A stretch of DNA of 9,125 nucleotides from Marinovum sp. GTDB taxonomy: Bacteria > Pseudomonadota > Alphaproteobacteria > Rhodobacterales > Rhodobacteraceae. Below are positions 5,779 to 9,125 of this stretch, in pieces (the first letter of the stretch is position 1; every line of letters begins with the position of its first letter). The notes under the pieces were generated by a model. It ran no database searches. It had not been told where the DNA came from and saw only the letters and a list, made by a program, of their open reading frames with translations. The stretch covers positions 22,495 to 31,619 of the forward strand of contig NYVC01000091.1 of NCBI GenBank assembly GCA_002684375.1, given 5' to 3'. The position numbers were made by a program, and so were the translations under genes.

Positions 5779-6950
5779 TCTACTATCTCAAAATTAGCCA
5801 GATGTTTGTCGGTGATTGAAATGCCCAAACCGGGGGTGTCGTCTGATAGTTGCAGATACCCGTCTTTTGCCTCAGCATCCCCATCAAAGATATAATAAAA
5901 TAATTCGTTGCCGACTTCGACGTCAAAAACAGGGAAGTATTCGCTGATCGGGCAATTTATATTCGACATTGTCAGGTGGTAATTGTGCATCTGTCCGGCA
6001 TGTGGAATCACCGGCACTTGAAAGGCCTCGGCGATGGCGTTGATCTTTTGCGCTGCGGTGATGCCGCCAACGCGATTGGTGTCATATTGCAAGATGCTGA
6101 CTGCGCGCTTTTCGATCAACTCTTTGCAACCGATGACAGAAAACTCATGCTCGCCGCCAGAAATCGGGACGCTGCCCATGGCGTTCAATTCAGCATAGCC
6201 TGCGACATCATCCGCAATTACCGGCTCTTCCAACCAGCGTGGTTCGTATTTTTCCAGCTTAGGCAGCATGCGACGGGTGTAGTCCAAGTTCCACCCCATA
6301 TAGGCCTCAACCATCAAGTCTTTGTCATAGCCGATGACTTCGCGCAGCGCCTCGACCCGTTTAAGGTTCTCACGCATTCCGGACATGCCGTCTTTTGGTC
6401 CATAGCCAAAGCGCGATTTGAACGCCTGATAGCCGTGCGTCATCGCCTCTTCGGCTTCGGCCTGCATCGCAGGGATCGTGTCGGCATAGAGCTTTGAGTA
6501 ATAAACCGGGATTTTATCCTTGGTGCGCCCGCCCAAAAGCTTGAACACCGGTTTGCCAACCAGCTTGCCCATCAAATCCCAGATTGCGATATCTATGGCG
6601 CTAATCGCGGTCATGCCGATGCCCTTGCGCCCCCACGCATGGGTGCGTCGGTACATTTTTTCCCAGATATATGCGTAATCGAAGGGATCTTCGCCAATCA
6701 CCAACGGCGCGTACCAATCGTCGATGGCTTTTTTAACCACGGTTGGTGCCAGCGCTGCATTGCCGATACCAATGGTGCCATCCTCGGTTTCGACTTCGCA
6801 AGTCAACCATTGATGAAACCGGAAACTGGCCATCGCATCACCTTTTTGAATCAGGGCGTCAGATGCATTTGTGCAGAAGTTTCCCTGCGGTGCGACCACC
6901 GGTCCGGTCCAGTTCCAGACCCGCGTGCGAATTGATTTGATGCGACTCAT
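5775..6950 (-). CDS. Enolase-superfamily acid-sugar dehydratase (mandelate racemase / L-rhamnonate dehydratase-like)
   Basis: A 391-aa enzyme: N-terminal capping domain (about 1-125) and a modified TIM barrel. The order of motifs best matches L-rhamnonate dehydratase-type members of the mandelate racemase subgroup. Seen: K178-S-R180 at the second-strand position; predicted Mg ligands E215 (MVEAYMGW), E241 (WLEEP) and E267 (SGGEHE); and the general base H317 ([11 protein letters not shown]), paired with D290 (QYDTNRVGG) as the His-Asp dyad. H46 may be a second acid/base residue. The first ligand is Glu where Asp is usual. Expected reaction: removal of water from a sugar acid to give a 2-keto-3-deoxy acid for the next enzyme. 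Both ends overlap their neighbours by ATGA. The exact sugar acid (rhamnonate, lyxonate, mannonate or other) is not decided by sequence. Confidence 0.9.
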   Translation of the reverse strand: MSRIKSIRTRVWNWTGPVVAPQGNFCTNASDALIQKGDAMASFRFHQWLTCEVETEDGTIGIGNAALAPTVVKKAIDDWYAPLVIGEDPFDYAYIWEKMYRRTHAWGRKGIGMTAISAIDIAIWDLMGKLVGKPVFKLLGGRTKDKIPVYYSKLYADTIPAMQAEAEEAMTHGYQAFKSRFGYGPKDGMSGMRENLKRVEALREVIGYDKDLMVEAYMGWNLDYTRRMLPKLEKYEPRWLEEPVIADDVAGYAELNAMGSVPISGGEHEFSVIGCKELIEKRAVSILQYDTNRVGGITAAQKINAIAEAFQVPVIPHAGQMHNYHLTMSNINCPISEYFPVFDVEVGNELFYYIFDGDAEAKDGYLQLSDDTPGLGISITDKHLANFEIVE

Positions 6951-8449
6951 TCAGCAGTGCCTCCAGTTGAATTTGATAAACGACGTTTGAGTGTCCCAAA
7001 CAGGGCCGGGCCAAAAAGTGCAAGCGCTGTCAGGATAAAAAAGAATAATGTCAACGGGCGAGTGAACATGAGCCACCACTGTTCGTCAAGCATCACCATG
7101 GATTGGCCCAAACGTTGTTCAAGCATGCCGCCCAAGATCAAACCAATGGCCAGTGGCACCACTGAAAAGCCATACCGGCGCATAAAAAACCCAATCACAC
7201 CTGCAGTGAGCGCCACCCAGACGTCAAACATGGATTGGTCCAGCGCATAGGTGCCAACGATTGAAAATACAAAAACCGTCGGCCATAGAATTTGCACCGG
7301 GATCAATGTGACCCGAGCAAATATTTTTGCGCCTCGTAAGCCCACCAGAAAAAACAGGATGTTGACCAAAAGCATCGACCAGAAAATGGCATAGGCAAAC
7401 TCGGCTTGTTCGGTAAACATCGTCGGCCCAGGTCGCACACCATGTACCATCAAACCGGCTAAAATGACCGCTGCGGTGGCACTGCCGGGGATACCTAAAG
7501 CCAGAGTAGGAACCATCGCACCCCCCGTGGCTGCATTATTTGCCGCCTCTGATCCCGCAATGCCTTCGATCGCTCCATGGCCAAACTCTTCCGGGTTTTT
7601 CGACCAGCGTTTGGCCTCGTTATAGCCGATCATCGAAGCCACGGTCGCGCCTTCGGCAGGCAGTATACCGATAAAGGTTCCGATGCCGGAAGACCGCACA
7701 ATCGTGCGCCATGATTTTTTGTAATCTGCTTTGCTGGGCAGGGTTATGGCTTTCATAACCACCTGTTCGCGCACGATCTGCAGGTTTGCGGCCTGAATCA
7801 GCAATTCGGAAATACCAAAAACACCAATCATTACTGGTACGAAACCGATGCCGTCATACAGTTCATAACTGCCAAAAGTGAAGCGCTCGACGGTTGTCAG
7901 GTTATCGACGCCAACCAGCGCTAAAAAAATCCCCAAGCTGCCGGCGATCAGGTTTTTGATCGCTGACCCATCGCCAATACTGGCGAGCATTGACAGACCA
8001 AACAACGTCAGAGCGAAATATTCTGGTGGGGAAAAGTTATAGGCAGCGCGGGCGAGGAACGGTGCCGCAATCATCAGGCAAATCACACTAAAGACGCCGC
8101 CGATGGTCGAGGAGACAACAGCCATGCCCAAGGCGCGCCCTGCTTCTCCACGCTGGGCCAGCGGATAGCCGTCGAGGCAGGTTGTGGCACTGGCAGCGGT
8201 CCCAGGTGTGTTGATTAAAATGGCAGTGATTGCGCCGGCAAAGGTGGCCGAGCAGTAGATCGCTGTCATGATGGAAATGGCTGGTACCGGATCCATTGTA
8301 AGTGTAAAGGGCAATAAAAGGGCGGCTCCGGTGGTGGCGTTTAACCCCGGCAAAGCGCCGATGACTACTCCGCCTAACGTGGCCATGACTAAAAGTGCCA
8401 GTAGATAGGGATCGGCAAGCACCAGAAAACCTGAGATTAAACCTTCCAT
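6947..8449 (-). CDS. tctA: Tripartite tricarboxylate transporter large permease TctA
   Basis: A 500-aa inner-membrane protein with about 10-12 hydrophobic helices, the usual TctA length. The duplicated family signatures are visible: PGLNATTG (34-41), then NTPG (80-83) and CLDGYP (91-96) with RALG following. In the second half come ILPAEGAT (261-268), [10 protein letters not shown] (300-309), LALGIPGS (315-322) and HGVRPGP (335-341). It is the channel subunit of a secondary, ion-driven importer that takes carboxylates or sugar acids delivered by the periplasmic TctC protein. It starts 6 bases after the tctB stop, and its own stop overlaps the dehydratase start (ATGA), tying transport and catabolism together. 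The substrate is probably the sugar acid used by the downstream enzymes. Confidence 0.97.
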   Translation of the reverse strand: MEGLISGFLVLADPYLLALLVMATLGGVVIGALPGLNATTGAALLLPFTLTMDPVPAISIMTAIYCSATFAGAITAILINTPGTAASATTCLDGYPLAQRGEAGRALGMAVVSSTIGGVFSVICLMIAAPFLARAAYNFSPPEYFALTLFGLSMLASIGDGSAIKNLIAGSLGIFLALVGVDNLTTVERFTFGSYELYDGIGFVPVMIGVFGISELLIQAANLQIVREQVVMKAITLPSKADYKKSWRTIVRSSGIGTFIGILPAEGATVASMIGYNEAKRWSKNPEEFGHGAIEGIAGSEAANNAATGGAMVPTLALGIPGSATAAVILAGLMVHGVRPGPTMFTEQAEFAYAIFWSMLLVNILFFLVGLRGAKIFARVTLIPVQILWPTVFVFSIVGTYALDQSMFDVWVALTAGVIGFFMRRYGFSVVPLAIGLILGGMLEQRLGQSMVMLDEQWWLMFTRPLTLFFFILTALALFGPALFGTLKRRLSNSTGGTAE

Positions 8450-8455
8450 CTGCCG

Positions 8456-8929
8456 TCACCCATACCACAGGTTAGTAAGCAAGCCGCGCGGAAAACGAAT
8501 TTCGAATATTTGGTCAAATAGTAAAAAAATTACCAACGGCATGACTGCTCCGACCAGAATAAGGATGCGGGGACGTCTTTCGCCCCAAAGCGCTGCCAAA
8601 GCGGCGGCGAAAATGCCGAGCGCAAGAAACAAGTCGATCCAGGTGAACGCGCCAAAAACCGCAAACAAACCCAGTGATCCAGCGGTTGTTGCATTGAAGT
8701 TTTCACGCAATTTGATGGGGTCAAACACCATCATTGCGAGTGTCAGTAGAATGATGGTGATCAGGAGAAGTTGCGGAAAATCTGCAGGTTGAATTCCGCG
8801 TTTCAGGATCGGGGGCATCTCTCTGAATGTGGTGGAAATCCAAAAGGCCACACTACAAAAACAGATGATGACGCAGGGTGCGAGCCAGCGTTCAAATCGG
8901 GAATTTTCGAATTTGGGTAAGTTTGCCAT
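8456..8929 (-). CDS. tctB: Tripartite tricarboxylate transporter small permease TctB
   Basis: A 157-aa membrane protein with four hydrophobic segments at about 15-32, 54-69, 84-112 and 121-138, and a C-terminal FPRGLL motif, all typical of the poorly conserved TctB subunit. GAGAAG lies just before the ATG at 8929 with short spacing. It sits between tctC and tctA in the standard order and is only 6 bases from tctA. It is separated from tctC by 49 bases that contain a strong stem-loop, so its level may be set lower than that of the binding protein. Confidence 0.93.
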   Translation of the reverse strand: MANLPKFENSRFERWLAPCVIICFCSVAFWISTTFREMPPILKRGIQPADFPQLLLITIILLTLAMMVFDPIKLRENFNATTAGSLGLFAVFGAFTWIDLFLALGIFAAALAALWGERRPRILILVGAVMPLVIFLLFDQIFEIRFPRGLLTNLWYG

Positions 8930-8946
8930 TTATCTTCTCAAAGAGT

Positions 8947-8979
8947 GCGGCGGCCATAAAAAGCCGCCGCGTATTTTTT
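8947..8979. terminator. Strong GC stem-loop between tctC and tctB
   Basis: GCGGCGGC (8947-8954) and GCCGCCGC (8963-8970) form a perfect 8-bp stem with an 8-base loop, directly after the tctC stop. Reading the plus strand, a T7 run follows (8974-8980), which is terminator-like in that direction. Reading the operon strand, the same run is an A tract before the stem and no U run follows it. For the operon mRNA it therefore looks more like a 3'-end stabiliser or partial attenuator that favours binding-protein expression over tctBA. Confidence 0.7.
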
Positions 8980-9125
8980 TATTCGATGAAGCCGAGCTCT
9001 TTCAGAGCGGCGTTCATTTCATTGACAGTGGTTTGTATCTGCGGACCCCAAACATCCGAGCCTGCAACAGATGTGCTGTCCAACCCAATCGACTGCAGAT
9101 AGCCCTGATAGACAGTGTGATTCAT
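8979..9125 (-). CDS. tctC: TTT transporter periplasmic binding protein TctC, C-terminal end only
   Basis: The last 48 residues of a frame running off the right edge, ending with TAA. The sequence includes SVAGSDVWGPQI and ends MNAALKELGFIE, which matches the C-terminal helix of TctC (Bug family) proteins, usually about 320 aa. Its position immediately before tctB and tctA fits the tctCBA order. The ATG at the window edge is most likely an internal methionine, because the mature family protein is far longer. The signal peptide and ligand pocket are outside the window, so substrate cannot be judged. It binds the carboxylate in the periplasm and delivers it to TctAB. Confidence 0.85.
   Translation of the reverse strand: MNHTVYQGYLQSIGLDSTSVAGSDVWGPQIQTTVNEMNAALKELGFIE

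Noticed and set aside
5976..6497. Plus-strand 173-aa open frame
   Set aside because: It lies wholly antisense to the acid-sugar dehydratase, whose motifs are unmistakable; a typical shadow in GC-biased coding DNA.

Overview
The window looks like part of a chromosome of an alphaproteobacterium, most likely a Rhodobacterales (Roseobacter-type) bacterium. That placement is an inference from gene content: a tripartite tricarboxylate (TTT) transporter, a sugar-acid catabolic operon with an embedded FCD-type GntR regulator, and a polar amino acid ABC transporter. It also rests on moderate GC and the style of the proteins. No rRNA, tRNA, CRISPR array or intact mobile element was seen.

Left part, plus strand (1-1142): the C-terminal portion of a polar amino acid ABC transporter permease, cut by the window edge. 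It is followed 14 bases later by a 190-aa AhpD-like (carboxymuconolactone decarboxylase family) protein that has only one cysteine. The two look co-transcribed.

Middle (1143-3096), a low-density accessory-looking stretch: a 342-base non-coding leader with several small dyads, an orphan DUF1353 protein with a strong ribosome binding site and GTG start, an unrecognised AT-richer 270-aa gene on the minus strand, and a 284-base intergenic region rich in inverted repeats that also carries a perfect DnaA-box 9-mer.

Right part, minus strand (9125 down to 3097): one tight operon read right to left. It is tctC (3' end only), a strong stem-loop, tctB, tctA, an enolase-superfamily acid-sugar dehydratase, a DapA/DHDPS-family lyase, an FCD-type GntR regulator, and a PdxA-family dehydrogenase. 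From tctA onward every junction overlaps (three ATGA overlaps and one 8-base overlap). The likely logic is that TctABC imports a sugar acid or related carboxylate, the dehydratase makes a 2-keto-3-deoxy acid, the DapA-family enzyme cleaves or dehydrates it through a Schiff base, and the PdxA-like enzyme performs an NAD-dependent oxidation, with the GntR protein sensing a pathway acid.

The most interesting feature is that both the DapA-like and the PdxA-like enzymes keep their core catalytic residues but have lost the substrate-contacting residues of the textbook enzymes. No kinase is present to make the phosphorylated substrate that PdxA enzymes normally use. This points to an incompletely described carboxylate or sugar-acid pathway. 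The substrate cannot be named from sequence alone.
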